From: Limnoglobus roseus
GTDB taxonomy: Bacteria > Planctomycetota > Planctomycetia > Gemmatales > Gemmataceae
Assembly (NCBI RefSeq): GCF_008254045.1
Contig: NZ_CP042425.1
Span: 1,798,001 to 1,862,000 of the forward strand
DNA length: 64,000 nt
Reading direction: 5' to 3'
The translations under genes were made by a program, and so were the position numbers. The notes beneath the pieces were generated by a model. It was given only the letters and a program-made list of their open reading frames with translations, was not told the DNA's origin and did not search any database. Below are positions 19,018 through 26,682 of this stretch, piece after piece; within the stretch, counting starts at the first letter, position 1; each line of letters opens with the position of its first letter.

Positions 19018-19327
19018 GCGACCTCCAGGTTTGATGATGTGTGTTGTAACGCACCGCGAGATGACGGGAGTCGAACACGCGACCCGATTTCTTAAAATAC
19101 TCATTCTCGGCCTGCGGTTACCATTTGAAGATAAGAATCTCCATTTGGGGGGAGATAGGTGTCGCTTTTTGCGACAATCCGGCCCGCCGGCTGCCTTGCG
19201 CGATCGCAACAATTTACCCTTGCGGCCGTCTCACCAATCCGCGACAATTTCATCACCTGCCGAATGCGGCCGCCCCCAGCCGATCCTCCCGCCGCCGATT
19301 CGCCGCCCCGCCGAAGGAACTCTCTCC
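19018..19327. other. Divergent intergenic region
   Basis: No gene is supported in these 310 bases between the kinase and the cytochrome-type protein. The stretch is locally AT-richer around 19090-19140 and holds a 6-bp stem with a T5 loop at 19160-19176 (TGTCGC/GCGACA), which could be a small operator or hairpin. Promoters for both divergent genes presumably lie here. Confidence 0.4.
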
Positions 19328-21832
19328 ATGCCTGCCACACTCCGATTTGGCCTCGTGGCCGCCTGCTTCGCGTTTGCCAACGTCGGGTTCGCACAATCAC
19401 CCGTTGCGCCGGTGAAGTCGATCACGGTCCACCCCGCGAAGGTTGAACTCAAGAACGGTGACGACGCGGCGCAACTCATCGTCACCGCGACGCTCGCCGA
19501 CGGGCAGTTGTTCGACCTCACGAACGAAGCCAAGTACGCCGTCGCCGCCGGCAAGACCGCCAGCGTGACCACCACCGGCCGCGTGGTGCCGTTGGCGAAC
19601 GGCACGTCCGAGATCACCGTCACGCACGGCGCGCAGTCGGCAAAGGTTCCCGTGACGGCGGCCCATCTCGGCGAGAACCTGCCGCTGAACTTCACGAACC
19701 AGATCGTGCCCATCTTCACGAAGCTCGGGTGCAACAGCGGCGGCTGCCACGGCAAGGCGAGCGGGCAGAACGGCTTCAAGATTTCGCTCCTCGGCTTCGA
19801 GCCGGAACTCGACTACCAGACGCTCGTGAAGGAGGGCCGCGGCCGCCGGCTGATGCCGACCGCCCCGGAGAGTTCGCTGTTCCTGCTGAAGGCGACGGGC
19901 CAATCGCCGCACGGCGGCGGGCGGAAGATGGACCCGGCCAGCGACGAGTACAAGATCGTCCGCCGATGGATCGCGGCCGGCATGCCGTGGGGCGACGAGA
20001 AAGACCCGACGCTGACGAAGATCAGCGTCTACCCGGACCAGCGGGTGATGGCCCGCCAGCGGACGCAGCAGTTCGCGGTGTACGCCCACTACTCCGACGG
20101 CAGCGTCGAAGACATCACCCGCCGTGCCCAGTACGAGAGCAACGATGGCGAAGTCGCGGTGGTGGACGGGGCCGGCCTCGTGCGCACGCTGAGTTTGAGC
20201 GGACAAGCCGCGATCATGGCCCGCTATCAGGGCATGGTCACGACCTTCCGGGCAGTCGTGCCACTCGGCCAGAAGACGCCGGAGTGGACGTTCCCCGAGA
20301 AGACGATCGTGGACAAACTGACCGCGAAGAAGTGGCGAGAACTTGGCCTCGTGCCGGCGGAGCTGGCTAGCGACGAAGTCTTCATCCGCCGGGCAACGCT
20401 CGACATCACCGGCACCCTGCCGACGCCGAAGCAGGTGACGGACTTCGCCGCCGACACCGCCGCCGACAAGCGGGACAAGCTGATCGACCGCCTCGTGGAG
20501 ACGCCGGAGTATGCGTACTTCTTCGCCAACAAGTGGGCCGACGTGCTGCGCGTGAAACGCCGCGGCGAGCGCGAGCGGGCCGAGGGGACGTTCGCGTTCC
20601 ACGGCTGGATTCGCGAAGCGGTGGCCAGCGACCTGCGGTACGACGAGTTCGCGCGAGCCGTCGTGACGGCTACCGGCGACGAGACGACCAACCCGCCGAG
20701 CGTCTGGTTCAAGGAGATCGAGAAGCCGGAGCAGTTCGTGGACGACGTGTCGCAGGTCTTCCTCGGCCAACGGCTGACGTGCGCCCAGTGCCACCACCAC
20801 CCCTACGAGAAGTGGAGCCAGGACGATTACTGGGGCCTCGCCGCGTTCTACGGTCGAGTCGGGCGGAAGGAAGTGAAGATGCCGAGCAACGACCCGAACC
20901 GCAACCAGACCCGCCGGCTGATCGTGTTCACGAAGTCCAGCGGCGGCGTGACGAACAAGCGGACGCAGAAGACCGCCGCCACGAAGCCGCTCGACGGCCA
21001 ACCGATGGAGGTGGACGCCACCGACGACCCGCGGCAGAAGCTCGCCGACTGGATGACCGACGCGAAAAACCCGTTCTTCGCAAAGACGCTGGCCAACCGC
21101 TACTGGGCGCACTTCTTCACCCGCGGCATCGTGGACCCCCTCGACGACATGCGCGTCACCAACCCGCCGTCGAACCCTGAGTTGCTCGATGCGCTCACCA
21201 AGAGCGTCATCGACAACAACTTCTCGATGAAGGCACTCGTGAAGACGATCTGCAAGAGTCGGACGTACCAACTGAGCGCGGTGCCGAACGACTTCAACAA
21301 GCACGACAAGCAGAACTACGCCCGCTACTACCCGAAGCGGATGAGCGCCGAGGTGCTGCTGGACGCGGTGAACCAGATCACCGACACGCCGCAGCAGTTC
21401 AGCGGACTGCCGAAGGACAAGCACGCCCCGACGCGGGCGATCACGCTGCCGGACGAGTCGTACACGAGTTACTTCCTCGAAGTGTTCGGCAAGCCGCAGC
21501 GGATCAGCGCCTGCGAGTGCGAGCGCGTGAACGAGGCGAACCTCGCGCAAGCGTTGCACCTACTGAACAGCGACGAGGTGCAGAACAAGATCAGCAACGG
21601 CGGCCGCATCCGCGACTTCATCAAGCCCGACGACAAGCGGCCGGACGCGGAGAAGGTGACGGAACTCTTCCTGTGGGCCTTCGGCCGCAAGCCGACCGCC
21701 GACGACTTGGCGGCGGCCGTCGGCCACATCGACGCGGCCGTCAAAAAGAGCGGACCGGGGGCGAAGCGGACGGCGTTTGAGAACATCATCTGGGCGTTGA
21801 TGAACACCAAGGAGTTCGTGTTCGTGCAGTAG
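19328..21832 (+). CDS. DUF1549/DUF1553 protein with cytochrome-like CxxCH and Ig-like domain
   Basis: An 834-residue exported protein (signal peptide about 1-23) of the large planctomycetal PSCyt family. After a bacterial Ig-like region (about 28-110), a haem-type CNSGGCHGKASG segment of the PSCyt1 type appears near residue 140, then DUF1549 (about 330-540, with a second CAQCHHHPYEKW motif) and DUF1553 (about 570-830). These proteins are typical of Planctomycetes and Verrucomicrobia, are often encoded with sulfatases or DUF1501 proteins, and are thought to take part in periplasmic redox steps of polysaccharide use. No DUF1501 partner follows here. Confidence 0.9.
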   Translation: MPATLRFGLVAACFAFANVGFAQSPVAPVKSITVHPAKVELKNGDDAAQLIVTATLADGQLFDLTNEAKYAVAAGKTASVTTTGRVVPLANGTSEITVTHGAQSAKVPVTAAHLGENLPLNFTNQIVPIFTKLGCNSGGCHGKASGQNGFKISLLGFEPELDYQTLVKEGRGRRLMPTAPESSLFLLKATGQSPHGGGRKMDPASDEYKIVRRWIAAGMPWGDEKDPTLTKISVYPDQRVMARQRTQQFAVYAHYSDGSVEDITRRAQYESNDGEVAVVDGAGLVRTLSLSGQAAIMARYQGMVTTFRAVVPLGQKTPEWTFPEKTIVDKLTAKKWRELGLVPAELASDEVFIRRATLDITGTLPTPKQVTDFAADTAADKRDKLIDRLVETPEYAYFFANKWADVLRVKRRGERERAEGTFAFHGWIREAVASDLRYDEFARAVVTATGDETTNPPSVWFKEIEKPEQFVDDVSQVFLGQRLTCAQCHHHPYEKWSQDDYWGLAAFYGRVGRKEVKMPSNDPNRNQTRRLIVFTKSSGGVTNKRTQKTAATKPLDGQPMEVDATDDPRQKLADWMTDAKNPFFAKTLANRYWAHFFTRGIVDPLDDMRVTNPPSNPELLDALTKSVIDNNFSMKALVKTICKSRTYQLSAVPNDFNKHDKQNYARYYPKRMSAEVLLDAVNQITDTPQQFSGLPKDKHAPTRAITLPDESYTSYFLEVFGKPQRISACECERVNEANLAQALHLLNSDEVQNKISNGGRIRDFIKPDDKRPDAEKVTELFLWAFGRKPTADDLAAAVGHIDAAVKKSGPGAKRTAFENIIWALMNTKEFVFVQ

Positions 21833-21842
21833 GATTGCGTGT

Positions 21843-22490
21843 ATGGAGGGCGAAGCATTCCTGCGCGCGATCAGCGCCGCCCCGAACGACAACACGGTGC
21901 GGCTCGTTTACGCGGATTGGCTCGAAGAGCGAGGCGACCCGCGTTCTGAATTCGTTCGAATTCAGGTTCAGGTGCGTGAGACGGCGCGCACAGACGAATC
22001 ATTTTTTGGCCTTCAGGCTCGTGAACAAGAAGTGCGAAGCCGGTGCCCAGCCCATTGGGTTGCGAGACTCGACCCGCCCGTTTGGTGCGTCGTCGGAAAC
22101 GTCATTGACGTTCGCACCCCGTTCTTGAGCGAGGAGTCTGTACGAGGCACGCGCCTGTTCCGACCCAATGCGAAAATCTATCTCGCGACCCGGAGTCACT
22201 GGTACGCGGTTCTGGACCCGGAACGGTATTCGTCTGAGAGTGTTCAAGTTCTCGGCCAACACCGAAAGTCTCGTCAGTGGCTGCTCTGTTGGGTTGGGAT
22301 TCGATTGACGATCAATTGGCGGCTAAAACTCATTCACGATCCGATCGTCGTGGTCCGTCTACGCGAAGCCGGGTGGCCCGGATTCTGGATTCGCGAGAAT
22401 GAGTTTCAGTGCCCGTCGGATCGTGGAGAAATGGAATCCATCCGCGGGTTCTTTGAGCTTGCTTGGAGCGTCGTCGACAGACCCACTTGA
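21843..22490 (+). CDS. TIGR02996-domain protein
   Basis: A 215-residue protein that begins with the roughly 40-residue TIGR02996 domain (EAFLRAISAAPNDNTVRLVYADWLEE, quoted in pieces: AISAAPNDN, LVYADWLEERGD), a module massively repeated in Gemmata relatives and of unknown function. The remainder (about 60-215) is Trp-rich and contains WLLCWVGIRL and GWPGFWIREN; no known domain is recognised. It starts 10 bp after the previous stop. The TIGR02996 module usually comes with repeat proteins, which are absent here. Confidence 0.78.
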   Translation: MEGEAFLRAISAAPNDNTVRLVYADWLEERGDPRSEFVRIQVQVRETARTDESFFGLQAREQEVRSRCPAHWVARLDPPVWCVVGNVIDVRTPFLSEESVRGTRLFRPNAKIYLATRSHWYAVLDPERYSSESVQVLGQHRKSRQWLLCWVGIRLTINWRLKLIHDPIVVVRLREAGWPGFWIRENEFQCPSDRGEMESIRGFFELAWSVVDRPT

Positions 22491-22511
22491 CTCGGACCGA
22501 TGAACGTTCCG

Positions 22512-22603
22512 CCGCCCCTCCGGGGCGGTTGGTGCGGCAATCTCGTCCACGAGTTGCGCTGCGCTCCATCCGTGGCTACACTCCGCGGCCCCATCCGGGG
22601 CCG
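22512..22603. repeat. Short palindromic repeat element
   Basis: Two GC palindromes of similar core (CCGCCCC-TCC-GGGGCGG at 22512-22528 and GGCCCC-ATCC-GGGGCC at 22588-22603) sit 60 bp apart in a 254-bp intergenic stretch. The layout resembles REP-like dispersed elements. Other copies cannot be counted from this window. Confidence 0.5.
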
Positions 22604-22744
22604 AAAGCCGGGTTCCGCGAGAGTACTCGGATTCTCTGCGATACACCGCCCGCCGCAACCGAAATCGTCCCGCGTTTTGCGTGCATCTCATCACCGCTTC
22701 GGCTATCATTCCTCTTCCCGCCCTCATCTTCCGGAGGCCCTCTC

Positions 22745-24172
22745 ATGGCTCGTCGTCTGCACCGTCGGCAGTTGCTCCAACTCGGCACGGCCGGCACACT
22801 CGGCTACCTGTTCACCGGCCCCGCGTTCTCCGTGCCGAGGGCGTTCGGGGCCAACGACAAGGTCCGCATCGCCGGCATTGGCGTCGGCGGGAAAGGGTCC
22901 AGCGACATCGACCAGGCGTCGCAATTCATGGAAGTCGTCGCCCTCTGCGACATCGACGACAACCGCTGCGGCGACAAGGGCAAGAAGTTCCCGCAGGCGA
23001 AGAAGTTCTTCGACTACCGTCGGCTATTCGATGAAATGGCGAAAGAGTTCGACGCCTGCACCGTCAGCACGGCCGACCATTCGCACGCGCTGGCGTCGGT
23101 GATGGCGATGCGGGCCGGCAAGCACGTCTACACGCAGAAGCCGTTGACCCACACGCCGTTCGAGGCGCGGGTGATGCGCGAGACGGCGGCGAAGCAGAAG
23201 GTCTGCACCCAGATGGGCAACCAGGGGTCGGCCCTCAACGGCCTGCGGCGGGCGGTCGAGTTGATTCACTCCGGCGTTCTCGGCCAAGTGACGGAAGCCC
23301 ACGTCTGGACGAACCGGCCGGCCCACTACTGGAAGCAGTCGCCGGACATCGTCGCCCGGCCGAAGGAGGCGACGGCGGTGCCGAGTTACGTCCACTGGGA
23401 CGAGTGGATCGGCCCGGCCCCGATGCGGCCCTACGCCCTCAGCGAGATTCAGAAGGGGCGGCCGGTGTACCATCCGCACGACTGGCGCGGCTGGTGGGAC
23501 TTCGGCACCGGGGCGATGGGCGACATGGCCTGCCACACCGCGAACATGGCCTTCCGTGCGCTCAACCTGAAGACCCCGACGACGGTGTGGGCCGAGAGTG
23601 CGGTGCTGAATTCCGAGACGTACCCGGCGTGGGCGCACATGGTGTTCAGCTTTTCGTCCCGCGGCCACCAGGGGCCGTGTACGCTGCACTGGTACGAGGG
23701 CAGCAAGGACGGCAAGAAGGTGCTGCCGCCGCAGGAGTTGTTCGAGAAGGTGCTGAAGCCGGGCGAGAAGATCGTGGACAGCGGCTCGATGCTCGTCGGC
23801 GAGAAGGGCATCCTGTTCAGCCCGAGCGACTACGCGGCCGAGTTCCGCCTGACGCCGGAGAAGGACTTCGCGGGGATTCAGTTGAAACACCCCGAGAAGC
23901 ACGCGATGGGCACCGACAAGGACAATGACCTGTTCCAGAAGCAGGAGTGGTTCGAGGCGATCAAGGCCGGCAAGCCGGAACTGGCGGCGTCGAACTTCGA
24001 CTTCGCGGGACAACTGACCGAGACGATGCTGCTGGGCAACATCGCCGTGCGGGCCGGCCACGGCGAGAAGTTGCAGTGGAACGCGGAGAAGATGGAGTTC
24101 ACGAACTCGCCGGCCGCGACGAAGTTCGTGACGAAGGAGTACCGCAAGGGCTGGGACTGGCTGAAGGGATAA
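22745..24172 (+). CDS. Tat-exported Gfo/Idh/MocA family oxidoreductase
   Basis: A 475-residue protein with an N-terminal twin-arginine-like signal (RRLHRRQLLQLGTAG), a Rossmann NAD(P)-binding domain (VRIAGIGVGGKG near residue 40; TVSTADHSHA), the family's KHVYTQKPLTH motif, and a long C-terminal domain with HDWRGWWDFGTGAMGDMACHT. Such exported members are plentiful in planctomycetes and act on sugars or sugar derivatives with a tightly bound cofactor; the substrate is unknown. ATG 22745 is chosen because the signal begins there. Confidence 0.9.
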   Translation: MARRLHRRQLLQLGTAGTLGYLFTGPAFSVPRAFGANDKVRIAGIGVGGKGSSDIDQASQFMEVVALCDIDDNRCGDKGKKFPQAKKFFDYRRLFDEMAKEFDACTVSTADHSHALASVMAMRAGKHVYTQKPLTHTPFEARVMRETAAKQKVCTQMGNQGSALNGLRRAVELIHSGVLGQVTEAHVWTNRPAHYWKQSPDIVARPKEATAVPSYVHWDEWIGPAPMRPYALSEIQKGRPVYHPHDWRGWWDFGTGAMGDMACHTANMAFRALNLKTPTTVWAESAVLNSETYPAWAHMVFSFSSRGHQGPCTLHWYEGSKDGKKVLPPQELFEKVLKPGEKIVDSGSMLVGEKGILFSPSDYAAEFRLTPEKDFAGIQLKHPEKHAMGTDKDNDLFQKQEWFEAIKAGKPELAASNFDFAGQLTETMLLGNIAVRAGHGEKLQWNAEKMEFTNSPAATKFVTKEYRKGWDWLKG

Positions 24173-24177
24173 GCATT

Positions 24178-24249
24178 TTGGAACCCAGAGCGGAAGCGAC
24201 GGGGTGGGAGGACGTCCTCCCACCCCGTCGCTTCCGCTCTGGGTTCCAA
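24178..24249. terminator. 72-bp perfect palindrome between convergent genes
   Basis: The 36-bp arms (24178-24213 and 24214-24249) are exactly complementary with no spacer at the centre (AGGACGTCCT). The element fills the gap between two convergent stop codons (24172 and 24251). It is preceded by TTTT and followed by TTT, so it could terminate transcription from both sides. Its perfection is far beyond what a terminator needs. Confidence 0.7.
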
Positions 24250-24250
24250 T

Positions 24251-25537
24251 TTATCGCACCGCGCCGCCGTTGATGCGGACGGTCTGGCCGGTCATAAAGT
24301 TCGCCCCCGGCGAGGCCAGCCAGACGGCGGCGGCGGCGAGGTCGTCGGGCAAGCCCCAGACGCCAAGCGGTGTCTCGCGGCGGACGCGGTCGTGCCACGC
24401 GGCCGATGCCGTTTCGCCCCAGGCGGTGCGAATCCAGCCCGGGGCCAGGCAGTTCACCCGCACTTGCGGCGCGAGGCTGAGGGCGAGACTGCGCGTGAAG
24501 GACATCACCGCACCTTTCACCGCCGCGAAGAGTTGGCCGCTGTCGCCTTCCATGCCCGTCTCGGCCTGGTCCCAGCCCATCGTCAAAATCGTGCCGCGTC
24601 CGGCCGCCTTCATCTTGTCGCCGATGGCGCGGGCCAGCCGCATTGTCGCTTTCAGGTCCACGGCCAACAGCGTTTCCAGCTTCTCGTCGAAGGACAGCTT
24701 CGCCAACTCGCCAGTCAGCGTGTCGGCCCCGGCGTTGCAGATCAGCACGCCGAGGCCGTCGCCGAGCGTGTCCCAGGCTTCCTTCGCCAACCGATCGACT
24801 TCCGCCGGTTGGCGAAGGTCGGCCATCACTGCCCGGCAGTCTTGGCCGTAAGCGCGGAGCTGGTTGGCGACGGTGGCGGCGGCTTCGTGCGAGCGGTAGC
24901 CGTGGATGAGCACGTCGGCCCCGCGCTCGGCGAAGGCGGTCGCCATCGCCCGGCCGATGCCGCTGGTGGAACCCGTCACGAGAACCCGCACGCCGGCAAA
25001 CAGGTGGCGGTTCGAGTCCTCCGTGAACGACGGCATCTTCACCGCGTCGCGCTCGTCGGCTGGGCGGTCGGCGAGCAGGTCGGCGACGGTCTGCCGGAGG
25101 ACCGGGTGGACGATGTTCGGGGCGATGTCGGCCAGCGGCTTCAGCACGAAGGAGCGTTCGTGCATCCGCGGGTGCGGCAGGGTCAGTTCCGGCGAGTCCC
25201 AGATTTGGTCGCCGTAACAGAGCAGGTCGAGGTCGAGCGTCCGCGGGGCGTACAGGCCCATCGCTCGTGCCGTGGCCGGGCGGCGACGGCCGAGTTGGTG
25301 TTCGATTTCCAGGAAAATGCGGAGGACCGCCTGCGGCGGCAGGTCGGTGTCGAGCAGTGCGGCGGCGTTCAGGTAGTTCTGCGAATCGGCCGAGGCGTCC
25401 ACGGGCGGCGTGTCGTAGTACGGCGACACCGCCACCACGCGGATGTGCGGCTCGACCCGCAGCCGGCGGAGGGCCGCGTCGAGGTACCCGCGGCGGTCGC
25501 CGACGTTGCTGCCGAGTGCGATCGGAATCTGTGGCAT
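24251..25537 (-). CDS. folK: Fusion of HPPK (FolK) and an SDR oxidoreductase
   Basis: A 428-residue two-domain protein. Residues about 1-165 are 6-hydroxymethyl-7,8-dihydropterin pyrophosphokinase: IALGSNVGDR start, SPYYDTPPV, RTLDLDLLCYG and LPHPRMHERSFVLKPL. Residues about 190-428 are a short-chain dehydrogenase with cofactor motif TGSTSGIGRA, the ICNAG strand and the C-terminal TGQTVRINGG. The pterin reductase FolM is also an SDR, so the fusion suggests two folate or pterin steps on one chain. The usual catalytic YxxxK reads FAAVK, Tyr to Phe, so the activity of the SDR half is uncertain. ATG 25537 begins the HPPK homology. Confidence 0.9.
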   Translation of the reverse strand: MPQIPIALGSNVGDRRGYLDAALRRLRVEPHIRVVAVSPYYDTPPVDASADSQNYLNAAALLDTDLPPQAVLRIFLEIEHQLGRRRPATARAMGLYAPRTLDLDLLCYGDQIWDSPELTLPHPRMHERSFVLKPLADIAPNIVHPVLRQTVADLLADRPADERDAVKMPSFTEDSNRHLFAGVRVLVTGSTSGIGRAMATAFAERGADVLIHGYRSHEAAATVANQLRAYGQDCRAVMADLRQPAEVDRLAKEAWDTLGDGLGVLICNAGADTLTGELAKLSFDEKLETLLAVDLKATMRLARAIGDKMKAAGRGTILTMGWDQAETGMEGDSGQLFAAVKGAVMSFTRSLALSLAPQVRVNCLAPGWIRTAWGETASAAWHDRVRRETPLGVWGLPDDLAAAAVWLASPGANFMTGQTVRINGGAVR

Positions 25538-25625
25538 GGACCCGCCCCGAGTGTGACCGGAAAACAAAGAACCGCGACGGCCGGGCCGTCACGGTTGAGT
25601 TGTGCGGTTGAACCCGGCCGGGTGG

Positions 25626-25856
25626 CTACTTCTTGGCCGGAGCGGCGGCGGCCGCGGCGTCACCCTCGGCGGCTTCCTTCTTCGGCTTCTTCTTGAGGGC
25701 CACCTTGACCACGCGGGTCTTTGGCAGGGCGTACGGGCTTTGGCCGTCCTGCCACTTGCCGTCTTCCATCATCTTGGCGATGCGCTCGGTCCGCTTCATG
25801 ACGCAGCGGATGCGGCCCATGCCGCCCTTCCGCTTGAGGCTCTTGTCGATTGACAT
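25626..25856 (-). CDS. Small basic protein of the PVC superphylum
   Basis: A 76-residue Lys/Arg-rich protein opening with MSIDKSLKRKGG and containing MKRTERIAKMMEDG, which matches the conserved small basic protein (TIGR04137-like) found across Planctomycetes, Verrucomicrobia and Chlamydiae. Members are thought to be RNA- or ribosome-associated, but the function is not established. The C-terminal tail is Lys/Ala-rich. It lies 88 bp upstream of the folK fusion on the same strand. Confidence 0.82.
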   Translation of the reverse strand: MSIDKSLKRKGGMGRIRCVMKRTERIAKMMEDGKWQDGQSPYALPKTRVVKVALKKKPKKEAAEGDAAAAAAPAKK

Positions 25857-25985
25857 CGGATCAACCCGGTACGAGATTTCGGAGGTCCAGGGTCAGGCCG
25901 AAACCTGACGGAACAGGAAGGATAGCGGAACAACCGGAGACGGCAAGGGGTGGAAGAACGGGTTAAACGGCATCGAACTCTTATT

Positions 25986-26014
25986 CCCTCTCCCCCGACT
26001 TTGAGGGGAGAGGG
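25986..26014. terminator. CCCTCTCCCC hairpin
   Basis: A 10-bp perfect stem (25986-25995 with 26005-26014) and 9-nt loop lie between the SRPBCC gene and the small basic protein gene. The same stem family occurs twice at 29657-29795, so this is probably a dispersed repeat that may also terminate transcription. Confidence 0.55.
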
Positions 26015-26026
26015 AGATCAATCGGG

Positions 26027-26599
26027 TCACATCCGCGGGCGCGACGGGGGCACGCGGCCGCTGCCGTTGGGGGCCATGTCGAAGTGGACACTCAGCCGGC
26101 CGGAGTCGTGGGCGGCGTTCGGCCCCGACCACATCGCCGCTTCCACGTAACTTTTGAAGTGCATGCCGATGAGCCGCTGCCACCCGCTGCCGAGGCTCGT
26201 CGCGGCCTGGCTGGCACTGATGCAAATGCCGGAATCGGAAACCTTGATCATCGTCTCCATGCCGTGGTCTTCGAGGTCGAACGTCACGAACGACCGGCCC
26301 GGCCCCGTCCAGTCGGGGTACATTTCGCACGCCCAGGTCATGCGGTAGCCGGGCGACCAAACGACGACCGTGCCCCAGAGGACGCCGCCGCCGCCGTGCC
26401 ACGCCTCGTACACGCGGCCGCCGAGCTGTCCCTCAATGACGAACCCTTCGGGGTTCTCCGCCGAGAAAAAGTCCTTCGGCCACCAGTTGGTCGTTTCCTG
26501 AACGAGCGCGGCCCAGACCCGCTCGCGCGGGGCACGAATCGAAACCTCGAAGCCCACTTGGTAGCTCTGGGCCGGTTTCATCATGCGAGGGTTCAACAT
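26027..26599 (-). CDS. SRPBCC-fold (START/Bet v1-like) protein
   Basis: A 190-residue protein with the pattern of SRPBCC hydrophobic-ligand proteins: VGFEVSIRAPRERVWAALV at the start, then GFVIEGQLGGRVYEAW, GTVVVWSPGYRMTWACEM and WQRLIGMHFKSY. This is close to AHSA1-like polyketide cyclase/dehydrase domains, which bind lipids or hydrophobic metabolites or act as ligand-binding regulators. The ligand is unknown. The start is unsure: ATG 26599, ATG 26584 and GTG 26644 are all open, and none has a clear ribosome site. It is divergent from the next gene. Confidence 0.72.
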   Translation of the reverse strand: MLNPRMMKPAQSYQVGFEVSIRAPRERVWAALVQETTNWWPKDFFSAENPEGFVIEGQLGGRVYEAWHGGGGVLWGTVVVWSPGYRMTWACEMYPDWTGPGRSFVTFDLEDHGMETMIKVSDSGICISASQAATSLGSGWQRLIGMHFKSYVEAAMWSGPNAAHDSGRLSVHFDMAPNGSGRVPPSRPRM

Positions 26600-26682
26600 G
26601 GAGAGCGTCTCGGCGTTATCAACTTTGCGGGGTGCGCGGTACACTACTGTAACCTTAGCCTACTAAACCGTGAGTGGGAACA

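Noticed and set aside
19397..21559. 720-codon minus-strand frame opposite the DUF1553 gene
   Set aside because: Antisense shadow; no motifs and a composition biased by codon position 3 of the real gene.
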